NCBI RefSeq assembly: GCF_047495875.1
Contig: NC_092497.1
Span: forward strand, 66,568,492 to 66,632,491
DNA: 64,000 nucleotides
Reading direction: 5' to 3'
Source: Pithys albifrons albifrons
Lineage: Eukaryota; Chordata; Aves; Passeriformes; Thamnophilidae
Below, in pieces: positions 42,801-57,800 of the stretch. Made by a program: the position numbers and the translations under genes. The notes under the pieces are model-generated. The model did no database searches. It was not told the DNA's origin and saw only the letters and a list, made by a program, of their open reading frames with translations. How positions within the stretch are numbered: the stretch's first letter is position 1; the number at the start of each line of letters is the position of its first letter.

Positions 42801-45800
42801 AAAGGCTACCTGGATTATTTAATCATGTTACCAGGCAACAAGGTGCAGTTTTCTAAATTAGTGCAATACATTATTTAAATTAATAGTAGTATTTTTAGGT
42901 CTTGAAACCTAACCATATTGATATTTTACCATCGGGGTCTTCATACCTGCACAAGCCCTGATTACATGCATCACAGAAGTATGACAGGCAGTGAGGAGTG
43001 GTAGGAGTAGAAAGCAGTTGACTATCCAGTGTGGAACAATGGCAAACAGTCCAGTCAAAGCCAACTTGACAAAAGAAGAAATAAAACTTTTGCCTTTATG
43101 ATATTTGGGCTCAAATATCTCACCTTGTCTCCAGTTACTAACTTTCTAATGTTTAAAATTATTTCAATCCACTACACTGAGACGTTGAATGTAAAATTTT
43201 GTGCAAGGAAGGGGAGAACGAAAGCACACCAGCATATTCTTTCCATATCCTCTTCCTTCTCCCTTTCACCTTCCATTTCCTTTCATCTTTCTGTGCACTG
43301 AATTTAAGCTGTAAGAATACAGTGTTTTCAAAAATAGGAAGTAAATATTGGTAGGTAAAACTGCAACAAAGACCTCCAGAAACAGAGACCATATTTTAAG
43401 AATCGGGTCATCAGCAAAATGTGGGTGTAGTAGACGTATTCTTAAGAAAGCTCTCTGCAGACCTGAAATTTAGAATTAAGACTTGAAGGGAGAAAAAAAG
43501 AAAAGTAAAAACCTCATTTACTTACTTAGACAAAATGTTTAGAAGGCAGATTTAATTCTTTAATTCAGATTGATAATTTCTTTTAATTTCCAGTCAATCC
43601 AGCCATAAACCATAGCTAGCAGTGACAGGTGTGTACTTCATAACAGTTTCAACGTCGGATGACTCCTCCATTACCAGAAGCTTTGGAAATCTTAAGTTTT
43701 ACAGTGCACTGGTATATTTCAATCAGTAAATTCCTAGTTTGAGAAGCTTTTTAATCTTGATGCTTTCATAATCTCATCATTTTATTGGGAAATGAAATAT
43801 TTTCAGATGGGAAATTTTGCAATATAAATAATTGCTACCTATTGAAACTAAGCTCCTCATCTGATCACAGTTACTGATATGAATAATGAAAATATAAATA
43901 GTGGTTTCTAAAACTGCACTAAGAAAATTTATTTCTTGTGAAATACATGGTGAGGTGCATACAAGTTAATCAGAGAATCACTGTAATAATGGGCTTACAC
44001 AGCCTTCTAATGATTCTAGGCTTTCCACTGAAACCATGTAATAGCAGATTGGTAGATCTGTGTACAATTTGCTACACTGAATGTGACATAGATCAGATGA
44101 CCCTGATGCTTTTAAACTTCAGAATATACATATAGGGTGTCTATAAGTCTCTAGGTTTAGGGGAACCAGAAAAATGTCACAGCTTAGCATTCAGTTGCAG
44201 ACCAACAGAGGAAAAGATGTCTAGGTTTAGCCCAAGAACCTTTAAGTGTTCTAAAAAGTTTTTAAAATAGAGACAAAAAATGTGAGCTGGTAGGGTGCTG
44301 AATAGAAATAAACCAAAACCAAAACACAAACAACAAAAGCCCGTTCTGCATAGCTGTCTGGTACATTAACTGTCTTCACTGTGACCTAGAAGAGAACATA
44401 TAAATGCTTTAATTACCTGTGCATCAGCCAGCACGATGTCCTTCAGCATGGGCTGACCCTTTGGCTCTCCATTTTCCATCCTCACGTAGTGGACCTGGTA
44501 TCCTCGGATCTGACCATGCTGCTTATTGGGCACAGGTGAGCGCCATGACACTTTAACAGCAGAAGAGTTGACAGCCTCTACCTCGACTTTGCGAGGAGGA
44601 CCACTAGGAACTGGAACAACATCATTGGACAGAAGAGAATTACAGGCACCTGTCCCACCCTTGCCTTTTTCTTTTTTCTTAAAAAAGGGCAGACTCATTA
44701 TGTTTTCTCTGAAGAATACAAATCATTCAACAAATGGAGCTGCTCAACAATCTGATCTACCTTTCAGTGAAAAGATCAAAAAACATGACTGATGCAAAAA
44801 ATGGAAGAAAAAGGAGTATTAGAGAAATAGAAAAACATGTAAAAATGTACAAAAGCCAAGGAAGATGCTTTGAGATTCAAAGCATTAGTACAAAGAGATA
44901 TTTTAGTCACTGAAATAATAATATAACAATAGCAAAACCACAAAATATTTCAAAAACGTTTCTCTTGTCTTTGTTCACCAAGTTCTATGTTTTGTTTTGT
45001 TTTGATTTTTTTCCTCAGTAGTATAAAAAGGAGGCTGATAACAAGGCTGTCTTCTGTCACTTTCAAGAATGGAAGTAAAGAAAACATGTGGAGCATCAGT
45101 TTTCCAAGACTAAAACACAAAACTAAAAAAAAAAAAAACCAACCAAAAAAGGGAAAAAGAAAAAATACCCAAAAAACCCAAATCAAAAAACAAAATATGG
45201 AAGAAGAAAGCAGTTAAAAAACCCAATCAACCAAATAAATAAATAAAAAAACCAAAACAAAACACCAAAACTTGAAAAACGTTTATAGACGTAAGTATAT
45301 AAAAATAGCAATGACTGTAAAATCAAGAAAAAAGCAGAAAGTTTTTTCTCTGAGCAGTATTTTTAAATTCAAGGAGGAGCAAAAGGATATGTATGGGCAA
45401 AAAGGAGCAGCAAACTTATGTCACTCACAAAAACAGTGCTTTCTGATAAAAATGCAAAAATACCAAATATAAAAATGGTGTAGAAAGGACAAGTCTTTGA
45501 TTAAAAAGCTCAAAGGGTGATAATATCTGATTATATTTGGGAAAAAGAGGAGCAGAAAAAATTACTGTTATCCTATACAATGACAGCAGATCGACAGAGA
45601 GTCATAAAGGTGCAAACTGATGGAGTGGAGGCAACATACCATCTTCATCTGTCCGAATCAATACTGCTAAGCTCTCTGGGCCAGGTCCAACATCAGTGTG
45701 AGCAGTCACAGTTATCCGGTACTCAGTCCATTTTTCCAGCTGTTCCAAAAGGTACTGGGTACTGTCCGAGGAAATTCCCAAAATTTCATGGGGATTCACA

Positions 45801-48800
45801 TCTTCTCCATCAATCCCAGTGTACTTGATGGAATATTCAGTGATAATGCCATTCTGTTTTTCCACTGGTGGAGGTTTCCAACTTACCAAAATACTAGTGG
45901 AGCTGGGGCTTGTGCAACTAATGTCTTGAGGAGGAGCTGATGGCTCTAATTTCAGTAGTGGGTTAAAGGAGGATTTGAGTGGAAGGATAGGAGTGATTGA
46001 AAAGAAATGAACAAAAGAAAAAATAAAATAAATAAAAGACAACAAATTAAAATAATAAACAAAAAAGTAGAAACTTAAAAAAGCAAAATGTCAGATAATC
46101 ATATGCACCTTGGCTTATCAACATGAGGAAACTGAAAATGAAGAGACCAACTAAATGGTGAAAAAGGATGTAGGGGAAATACATGAAAATGAAACCTCAA
46201 AATAATATTACCTACCTGTAATTAAAATTCTTCTTGAAATAAACAAAAACGTGACACTTATGTGACTACTGATCTATGCTTACAATCATTGCAATTAGTG
46301 CAAGCTATAATATTTTAAATGACACAGGACACGTATTTACTTACAAATTTGGACATATCTCCTTCAAGTGGCTTTACTTTCCCGGAGGAAAACAGTCTCT
46401 TTTAACAGAACTCCTAAAAACTTGCAGTAATTGCTAGAAATTGCTCCACAGATTGCCATTTTTGCAGCCTTTCCACTCTCCTCAGCTGATTTTTTTTTTA
46501 AAATAACTGAGTCTGCCTGACACAAGTCAACCACAAATTACATTTAAATAAAAAGCATTTAACAAAACATTTCTTGTAGCCAGCATACTAGGAGCATGCA
46601 GTCCGTAGAATATGAAGCAAGTCTTAGTCAAAGATTTACCTACCAGGAACAAGTGACAGGCTTGTTGATTCTGACTGTAACTTGTACTTACCCTAGATCA
46701 GCTGTCAGTTTTATTTTTAACTCCTCTTGTAGATACCTTTGCTAGCAAAAAATTAATCCTACCAGTAATGTAAAAGTACTTCCACAGGAAAAAAAAAATC
46801 TACCACAAACAATGTATCAAGAAAACATGTAGTCATTTTACAAAGAGCGTTTACAAGCTAAGCACATGAGGATGGTAAGAGTTTGTGACTTTGTTTCATC
46901 TCCTGTCACCAGCACCAATCTTCCAGAGCAGAAGTGCTCACCTTTACTGACTTGTTCTTGAAGGAATATGTTAGCATATTTACCATTTCCAAGCTCCAGG
47001 GCATTTAAGCATGTATGTCATTTCAGTGGTTTCAGTGAGGCAAATCAAGTACTGAAAGTTAGGTATGTATTTGTGTGCTTAAATGGACTTTCACTTAGCA
47101 AAATCCATCCTTACTAACAGATCATTCAGAGTATGAAAAGAAAAAGAAGCCATAGCTCGAATTCACTAGCAGAAGTAGCAGATGCAGACTCCTTTCCTAT
47201 TTCTGCCTTCTCTCTTGTAGGGAAAACAAAAAAATTATGTGTAAGACCTTTATTTTCCCCTGCCTCCCCTCTTCCTGCAATTTCCTTCCCATTTCTTAAG
47301 GGAAAAAAAGAAACAAATGTATATTTATACTTATACTAGGCACATGAAACAAAATTAAAACAACAGAGAAGGCATAGGACCCTGCTGTGACCTACTGCAT
47401 TTACACATGTAGCTTTCAGCTCCCTACAGCTCTTTCTACAGGGATCAATGGCTTTTTACTCAGTATGGTGCACTGCTCTTCTGAAGGGAAAATAGAAGGC
47501 AATGTGCGAGTATTTCAACTATCTAGAGGAGATGGGTGGGGGAACAGATGAGAATTATCACATTTGGGATTGTTTTTATATACATTAATTCAATAAGCAA
47601 GTTCTAAAAACACATGGGTCCACTTCTATCATTAACTTTTGCAGAAAGTAAAATACTTGTAAAATGCCCCTTAAGGGTCTTATAGAAAAAAGAAATAAAG
47701 CCCTGCAGCATCTTCCTCTGATACCAAGATGAAAGGCAATAGCGTATTTGGGTGAATACTGCTAATAAACTCATAGAAGTTTATTAAATTTTAATTCATT
47801 ATACTCTGAAAATGCAAAAATACTGCACTTATGTAACCAAGGATAATTTAAAGGTTACTTGTGTAACCACTTTTACTAATGAATATACTTATTTTTTAAA
47901 TACACATTTTTGGCGAAAAAAAAGTTGCGATCTTTTGAGCGAATAACTTGGGTCTGATCACTGAAATTAACTGTATTTTGCTACTATTTGAAGACACAAG
48001 GCTGAGAAAAACATTCTTATATTCAAGGGAAAATGGCAATGTGCTTACACATGGAATATGTAGCCTTAGCTCCTAGATGTTCATTTTGTATGCGTAGTCT
48101 AAGCAATCTTCACTCAGTAAAAGGGAAAGTGCCTTCTAAATAATTGAAATTACTCCCAGAAAAAGTAAATGCCTTTTTCTTAATCAAATTACTGATTCAG
48201 GATTATTAAAATGAAAGGGTGCCTTTTCACCATCTCTAAACCCAGCCTTGTTATATAACAGTCTTATTCCAAATGCCTTAGAAATGCTTCAGAAACACAT
48301 TTAGCTTTGGTTAAAGGTGTGTCTCCAGTCACATTAATTGTAATTAATAAATAACAATAGCAAGGAATGACTGTGTAATCACATCTGTCATGACTGCAAA
48401 TTAAAAATACTCATGTCAATTGAGAAACAGCAATTTCTGTTTTGAATAGGATTACTTTAAGAACAGGTCATTTAATTTAAATAAAAATAGGATTGTATTA
48501 AGTTTTAAAATGACACATTCCAATGCAAACTGTCATGAAACCATAACTAGTCAGGCACAAGTAACACTTTTAGACATCATCTCTGCGTATCTGATTATGT
48601 TAGTTAAGTCTTAATTGAAATATTTTAAGTTGCATATATAAATCCCTGACAAGTTCTTACATTTCATTTGTAGGCAAATGTGATAAGTTTCATGATACTG
48701 TTTCCATAAGCATCCAATGAGAAAACTATTTTTCTACAGGTGTAAAGGGACTGAACACTAAAAAGCTTAGATTAAGAAAATTAACAAAGTCAGAATGATA

Positions 48801-51800
48801 AGCTACTACAGAAGAGTTGTTAAGAAATTTTTGGTACAGTCTGAAATATTCAACATGACCCACTCCACAGATTTTTGTCCTTTAGGAAGATATTGCAGAA
48901 ACAACCTAGTATTGCAGGAAATATGCAGACTGGGTAGGCGCAATTTTATGAGGGAAGGACTACTATTATAGTATACCTATTGCATGATACAACAGATACC
49001 TTCTTAAAACATAAAATAAATTTTTATTATGACAGGATTATGTTGCCTCCTTAGACACTGGTTTGTAGAGGTTGTTTTTTGAAACTATATAAAAGCCAGT
49101 CATATATTAAGTTGATCACAATACACCTCAAATATACACGTTAAGAATTCTTCTGCTGTATTAAGCAGCACGTATGCTGCATTTTGGCTTTGTTGATGCC
49201 TTTCTGTGCAACTGAGATTAATCTCTTCCAGAAATACAAGACAAGGGAATAAAGTTTGCAAGGAAAGACACCTACTTGACTGCATGGTTCTTGCTGAAAT
49301 TTCTGCTGTTGAAGCACCCAGGCCTTGAGAAGAACGTGCAGCTAGACGGAATAAGTAGAGGCTGTTTGGTCTTAAGCCTTGCAGACGGTAAGATGTAGTA
49401 GGTTCGGTGGAAACGCGTTGCTAAAAACGGATAAAAAGAGGAAGTCTTGATTGTATTCAGGGACTGTAAATTCTGATATTCCCATTGAGAAAAACTTACA
49501 TTTAAGAAAGTGAATCATAACAAAATCGAACTAAACCAAACCAAAAATTAATGCATTAATATGACAAACACGCATTAAGGAACAGTATTTTTTAAAGTCA
49601 GTAGTTCAGTAGGTGGAACTCAGAGCCAGAAATGCTGCTTGACTGAGGAAAAATAGCTGTGTACAAAGCATAAAGGGCTTTTCAGACAATAACACATGAA
49701 CAAAGACTTCCCTACAGCTATCTTTTATAAAACTGTGCAAAAATTATCTAAGGATGAAAAAAGACTTCAAAGTCCAAGTGTAACTAAAAAAAAAGTTTAA
49801 CGGGTCCATACACTTTTGCCTCCAAACACTTTTGTTTCCAAGCCTTATTAGAGGAATAAACTTTTAGAGAAACAATCAATGTCTCAAACAGGATGAAACT
49901 TCTGTGGAGGACTCATTGCTGTCTACAGCAAAATTTCACTTGCTGGTAACCATCAACAGCATTTTCAGCTGTTTACACATTTTCAGTCTGTCCCTAGACT
50001 AACTGCTGGGTTTAACAAACACTTAAACATCAAGGCATTGTGTTAAAAAACTTGCTAATCCATGAAATTTAAACGATTGCAGCATTTTATGTCTGACTCA
50101 CTAAAGATTATGTGAAAGATGTACAATCTTGCCGCTTACCTCCTCCCCGTGTTCCCCATCTTTGTAAACCAGTTCATAGCTGGAAATGGTATCAGAGCGT
50201 GGAGGTGTCCAGGAAAGCAATATGCTTGTTTCTGACTCAGGTTCTGCTTTGAAGTTCAATGGTTGACCAGGCACTAAAGAAAACGATGAGCAGTGTTGCC
50301 AATTATTTATTTAACTAGTTCAACACTTTCAAAACTTTTAAATTACTGTCTGAATATTTCATGCCGTCTCAGTTTTATTTAACTTACTGAACTTAAACAA
50401 CTTGATTTATGGTACCATAAAATAAATTACTCTGAGCAAAGAAAAAGAATATTGATACATTTAAATCACATGTAAAAAATTATCTGTGATTTCAAATAAA
50501 TGTGTCACAGTGCAAATAACACACACAAAACTGCAAAGCAATTGAAGAGATGTTTGGTGATGAATACCAGTGATCTAATAATCTGTGTGTGAAATGGAAA
50601 ATATATACATCTATATATTTGTGTGTGTATGGGGAAAGCTAGCAAAATATATGATTGGCTGGAATAGTCTAAATAAAGCGTTAAAACCATTACATGTGTT
50701 TCCAAATATAAAAGTTATTTGCTCAGCTCATAAATAAAAGATAGTAAACACATCCTGCTCTTTAAGACACCTACATATTGAATGCTTGTGTAACCCAAAG
50801 AAGGCACAACCTATGGAAGAGAACTACGGCGAAGTTCTCATTAAGTGACATATTTTTACCCTTTCAAGGTATTTTTACCAATATAGTTGAACTTCCAGTC
50901 AATTTTGTTTGCACTAGTCATGAACATTCTCTGTTGCTTTATCTTGCATAATTGCCACAGAAATTATATAGAGCAAATGTTACTCCTCATTTACATCTTC
51001 AAATCTAAAGCAAATAAGCCTGACTGGGAAAAGACAGCAAAATGTAACTTTATCATTGGATTGTATATGATAGTTTTGGTACCCAAGTTCTAAAGCATTA
51101 CTTTCAGTTAACAGTGCTCCTGATAAGCCATGAAACAGTTTTCCACAGCATTTCTAGCTGTTCAAGAATAAATTCTAGCATGTTTTTTTTAAGGGGAAAA
51201 AAATGTACTTCTTAGCATATATACTGAGAATAGGTCTGACAAACATGATGTGACAATAAGGATGGTTTCATAAACATTTTTAGGGGAAGAATTGTATTAC
51301 AGGTTTAGAAGTATGTATCTTAATGAAGCACCTAAAACCCCCATGGAGCAAACAGTCAAAAAGAATTGGTATATTATCTTTCCCAGACCTTTACAGAATA
51401 CTACTCTGAGGGTAACACCACCCTTGTATATGCTGGTACTGATTTGATACCTAACTTTAAACAGACAGATAGCCTTTCTACATGAGGTGCATATTCAAGT
51501 TCCTGTGTGGAGGTTGCTAGTTTCTACCATTTTTTAAAATGAATATTGAAAGACCAACTCTTTTTACAGGAATGAAAAGGAATAGGACTAATTAGCTGTT
51601 TTTCAAAAAAAATGCCTCATCTAAAAAGACACCACTGCCTAGGTACAGCAAAATGCAAAGGGAATGAGATCACAAAGCACAGGGAGTAATTACAGGAAAT
51701 ATCAACTAAGTATTTTTGACAAAAATATTCTGGATTTTGCAAGGAGGGGCTGCAGGGCTGCAGATGGTTCAGCTGGGAGAAGGGATGGTTTGAGGGCACT

Positions 51801-54800
51801 CAAGGGTACCCTCAATACCAACAGAAGGGATGCAAGAAATGTATCCAGTCCCTTCACAGAGTGTGGCAGGTGAGGCCCAGGACAATACAACAATAAAACT
51901 AGGACCGAGAGAAGTTGGCCCATATCAGCCTTCAGGGGTTTTAAACCTCAGCTGGATGAAGCCCTAAGAAACTCAGTCTGACCCCAGAGCTGAGCCTGCT
52001 CTGGGCAGTGGCTGTTGCTGGACATCTCCCCAGAAGATCATCCTGCCAGCCTGAATTGTCCTGTGATGCTATGATCTGTACTTAATGTATGGATACATGA
52101 ATTGTACACCACAGCCAGACAGCAATAGTAAATGATTAGTCAAGTGACTCATATGAAGGCTGGTACAATCTGTTATGATAAATATGGCAGCAGATGGAGA
52201 ACTAATGGTATTTCCTGTCTCTGTGTGTTTTAAGAGCCTCATTCTCCAAGTATTCTTTTAAAAAAACACCCTTGTGGTCTTAGGACTGCAACTCTCAATA
52301 ATTTTATAAGACAAGGTGATGCCTAATTGGACTCTTCCAAATGCTATTTGTAAAAATAATACCAATACCTTGCAGTAAAATCTAGTTTCTCATCAGATTT
52401 TTAACTACAGTTATGCAACTCTGATGCTGAAAACACTGATACAAGAAAGAGCTGACAGGGAATCTGCATTGCTCCAGACAGGTAAGAGAAGAAAGAGAAG
52501 AAAGAAAACAACACCAAAATAGCAGTAAGGAAACATGCTGCATTGCTAATAAACTCTTGCAAGGAACCCAATGCTTAAGACAAAGGAAAAGTATCAGTTA
52601 AGAAAGTGGAATTATGTCTAGAACATGAAACAGCTGTTCAAAAAAGTCTTCAGTGGCACATGTTAGATAAGTCAAGCTGGAGCTGACAGAAGCTACTGGT
52701 CTACTTCAGAGACAGAAAAAAAACCCTAGAGAAACTGCAAAATCTATGTAAGTGAACTTCATAATCTTACTGAAGTGTTTTTAATTTTACACATCAACTC
52801 TCACTCCGTATTAGTGTTGTACATGGGCACCTCACCAAAGAGGATGTTTCTCCATCAGCATTCTCTCAATACTGTCTTTTCTGCTTTGAGGGCAATGTGT
52901 TCTACAAAAGTACATCAAACCTCCTAACCTCCCTGTGCTCCAAGTATATCTAATATAGAAGTATATGTTACTTCTAAACATGATAAATCTTGAGAAGTAG
53001 ACACAGTGAAAGACTACAGTGCAATAACAAAGAACAAAATCCTCAACAACTTTTTCCAAAACTTCATATGAAGTTCTACATTTTCACTTGCTAGTTCTGC
53101 ATGTTGCTGCCTAGCCAGAAACAAACACAGATTGCTGGACCTTGTCCTGCATATGTGGTTCTATGTCCACTCCTGATTAAAGTGCCAGAACAAAATCATA
53201 AAATGGGATGTCAAATCAGAAAGGCACTTTAGTTCCCTGTACAGCTCCTCATCTGGCTTAGGTAACCAGGAAACTACTCCAGGACTGTGCTAGGTATGCA
53301 AGTAATATGGGAAAAGAGAAGAGCCTCCAGGCTAAAAAGGGCCCCATGACATTGTTAGGGTGAAATCCATACCTAAAGGAAAACTTAATCAGTTCAACTA
53401 GAAAGCAGCTTTGCAAAGGAGAATAGATTGGCTAAGAGAATTTACAATTAGTAGGGAACCTAAAGGGACAAACAGCTTATGCTTTTGTTTTTTCTGAAAG
53501 AAGTATGAAACAGAAAAGCACTTAGAGCTGAAGAGCTACTGTGCTCCAGAGGTGCTTTTTCTTTTTTTGGTAAAATAATACATGTACTTTTAGAAGTACC
53601 AAATCCTAATAGAATATAATTAGAAAATAAAATCCATAATGTACAAAGTAAAATGTCTAATATGAGTGTTCTGCTCTCTGTCTTTCTGCTACATCTGAAA
53701 TAAATTCTTCAAAATAGTCTTAAGATAGCTGAGTTTCACAGTATCAAACGGAGAACCATTGTACGCAAAATACGTAGTTACTATAGATTTTAAATTAAAA
53801 AAAAATGGCATAGCAAAGTAATGAGAATCCATAAATCACTTGCTTAAAATACATGTGCAACTGACATTTGAGAGAATAAAATTAACATGTTGGTCAGTCT
53901 TAACGAAAGGCCATATAGTCTTATCTGACTGACTAGAGAACACAGAGATTAATTATTCCTAAGAGTACTTCTGTCTACTTTCCCTTTCTATAGTGTAGCA
54001 GTACAGTTGCTTTAGAATTATTTCAAGCTGCTTTCTGCCATACTTAAATTCTGTGACTAAGGTAATATGTGCACATTTCTAGTGCTCATCCATGCATTTG
54101 TAAAAATCACAATTCTGGACTTGAAAAAAATCTGATTAAAAAAATATCCCGTATCCATATGCTATTTTGTATTCTAACTAGAAAAGTTAGGTGGATTAAA
54201 AGCCAGAGGAAAAAAAAAATCACTGTGTGAAGGTGAGATCCTCAATACTGAACCTATCATATCAGCATTTAAATGAAGTAAAATGGAGACTAAGATACCT
54301 TACAGAAGTTAACTGTGCTTTGAGAGTAGAGGAGTTATTCCAAAGATGAAAGTCTTTTGTACCTGACCAGATATTCCTTAAGGGGAATTTTGTCACCTAA
54401 AAAACTATCCTGCACCCTACATCAGCATCAATGCATAAACCAAGCAGGTGTGAAGAGGATGGTGCCAGACTCTTCTCAATAGTGCTCAGTAACAGGACAA
54501 GGAGCAATGATCATAAACTAAAACACAAGAAGCTCCATCACAACATGAGGAAGAACTTCTTTACATTAAGGCTGGCATAGCCCTGGAAGAGGCTGCCCAG
54601 GGAGGCTGTGGAGTCTCTCTCTGGAGACATTCAAAGCCCACCTGGATGTGTTCTAGGTGACCCAGACTTGGCAGGGGAGCTGAACTGGATGACCTCCAGA
54701 GGTCCCTTTTAACCCTAATTATTCTGTGGTTTTTCCACCTGCTTTGTTGCATTGAGCCAGCTTACCGGCTGCATGCTTACAACCCTTCCCATGTCGAAGT

Positions 54801-57800
54801 CCATTTCCATGAAATGTTTCAAAAGGACACTAGTACTGTGGAGTTTGAGAGATATGCGGTTTCCCCATTCACGTGTTTATAACAGCAACTTTAAATGTAT
54901 GATAAAGTAGCTAGCTTGCCACAACACAGAACAGTATTCCCTTGCTATGGACTCTGGTCCTCTGAATTTTTAATCTTCTTTTACAATAAGAACTCCAGAA
55001 ACATTAATTTCATTTTAGCTAAGGCTCCATTTATGTGCCCTGCAAGTCAGATACTTAACCTTCTCATTATTGTCCTTTTTCATATGTTCACATTAGCCCT
55101 TTATAACTGCAATAATCTTTAGTCTCCAAACCCTGGAGAATCCTAGGTTTAAAATTAATAATATGGTTTATGTTTTAAATTTTTGTCTTAAAAAGCATAT
55201 GCTTACAGATGCACATTTATTTCCCTGGATACTTTTTCTCTCTTTCTCCAATAATCCAACAGATCTTGTGTTTCTCTCTCTCACCATTCTCTACCAAAGT
55301 TCAGAATGAAAACAAGATTCTCTTAATTCCTTCACTAGCTATCCTCTCTTCGCACATTAAAATGAAACTAAATGAAACCAAAACCAAACCAAACACTTAG
55401 TCTAAAAGTCTAAATTTCCCCAGTACACACAGTCTATGATATGCCACTCAGAGTATATGTACTTCTGACCAATTCAAGCACAGAAAGGAAACAGGACAAC
55501 AAGCATGTCCTGAGCCCCTAAAATGGACATGAACCAACAGAGCTTTTGTTTCCTAACAAAATTAAAGAAAGAGCAAGAAGTACCACACTAAATCGTGTAT
55601 CAGTACTTCTTTACTGCAATATTTGGTAAATCAATTCACTCAAATAATAGACTGATTCCAACTCCATCCTTAACAGAACCAAATCCTTTGGCCCAAAAGG
55701 TGGAATAAGGACTCTCTTAGGTATAATTTTTGGAATTGATCTCCTCTTATTCAAAAGGTTCAGCTCCACAGCTTATTTCTGATTAAAGATTTTGTTTAAA
55801 TGGTGTCTTTTTATCATAAAGAAAACAATTCTAAAAACAACTGGGCAACTGTCCTACTGCTGGAGGACATGGCTTTGCCTTAAAATGCATAAGTAAAATA
55901 TTGAAAAAAAAACCCTGAATATAATTTTCTTAAAAATATCTTATGTTTGGTTGTCTGACAAATGCTTCCTTCTCCTCCCCTTCAACTACATGTTCCTAGT
56001 CAATATTTTAATTTAAACCTAAGTTTCACTATCAGCAGTTTCACTGACCTGCAAACTTAGAAGCCTCTCACAGCCATTTCAAGAGGAGAATTCTGCTGTA
56101 TTCAGAAAGCAAAACTTCCTTCAAAAAGTCTTTTTAAGAACAAATTTCACAATTTCTCTCCAAATATAAGAATACACTTTAGGAAGAAAAGCTTTGAAAC
56201 GATCTAACAGAGCCTGTAAGTCACAGATATAAGGTTCTGTTGCTCTAATATCCCCAAAGTAAGCATAAGGGCTAAGCTACCTATTTATAATGGCAGGCTT
56301 ATTTGTTTAAAATATGAGAAAACATCAACTAAATATAATCAGCATGCCATTCCTTTTTTTCCATTAAATCCATTTCCCCTGTTTCTAAATGGTACTTTAT
56401 AATTCACTTTAATATTTGGAATCAGTTTCAGTTTGACAGACTTAAACTAAAGCAACCATATTCAGATGGAAGAAAAGGGCAAGGAGGGCATTTTATTTTG
56501 TGGTGTTCACTTAAGAGAAGCGACTGGATAGAAAGATGGGAGAATCTTAGTTTTTAAGCATACCCTGAACTGGAGAACTGCACTAGACTGTCTTAGGGTT
56601 TTTTCTGTTTTATGATTTAAAACGTTCATATTTCAAGTAAAAGTACCAATGTTTAAATATTCCTCCTGTATTCCCCATTTTTTTTTGTTTAACATAGTCT
56701 CAAATAAACATTACCAAGTCGACGCTGTTACAGAGCTGAAAGCATGTACTGAGAAAAGCTCCAGCACTATTAATGTTGTTTTAATTTTTTCAAATTGCAA
56801 CAGTAATCAGGAAGAGATGGGCATGATTAACAGCAATATCTATGAAGGTTTTAATAAACAGAACTTTTCTTTAGTGACCTTACAAGTAATGTAACTTGGG
56901 CTGGTCCAGATGAGCCTCAGTGCTCATTATTTCAATTCCTTCATCCTTTACTGGGGAAACCACTGTCAAATAATTTCTAATCTAAGAAGTCTACAGACGT
57001 GAGTGGAAACACAGATAAGGAGCTCACTCAACCTTCTTCTTGAAAAGCTTTATGCACATGGATTTAAGCAGAAATCATATGTCAAAATAAAACCAAGTTA
57101 TGTGAAAAAGGTTGTGAATGCCAAAATTCAACTATGGTGTACATATTTAAATTTGTATGTGCACACAGACACATTTTAATGTACCACCAGAAGGTCTAAA
57201 GCCAGTTAATTTTGTAACTTCTCAGCTGAGATACTGAAAATGGTAACACACCTAGATCTTTGTGTAACACAATACCTAGAAAGATTCCAGGAAAACACCC
57301 CAATTTTTGACTTGATTAAATGCTTATTGGTAAAATGCAGAAGTAAAAACTGGATGAAATTTAACTGTCTACAGTTACATTTTAGAGATTTGCTTCTTAA
57401 AACGTTCAGGGATGCCAAATTCTGCAAGAGCAAACTTTCCTGCACTAAAAAATTCAAGTAGTATTATATATTTCTAGACAATCACTAACCTTACAGTAGT
57501 ATTTCATAAAGCTTTCTTTAAACTGCTAGACAAAAGGAGCTTTTATTTCTTATTGCTACAATAAACCACTTTGTGCAGTGCAACTACACCTGGGCTTCTG
57601 GCTTTTGATATCATAAAACATTTTGCTTGTCCTTTGCTAATAAAACTAATTCATGGACCTAAAACTCCCCAAAAAGAAACAAAACGAGCTAACTGCAAAC
57701 AGAAACCAAGAAAATGGTGACCTTCGCAGAGACAGGTTGGATTTAATTTACAAATCCAAATTATACAGAATGGCTGGCTTCAACCTACACAAAGATTTGC

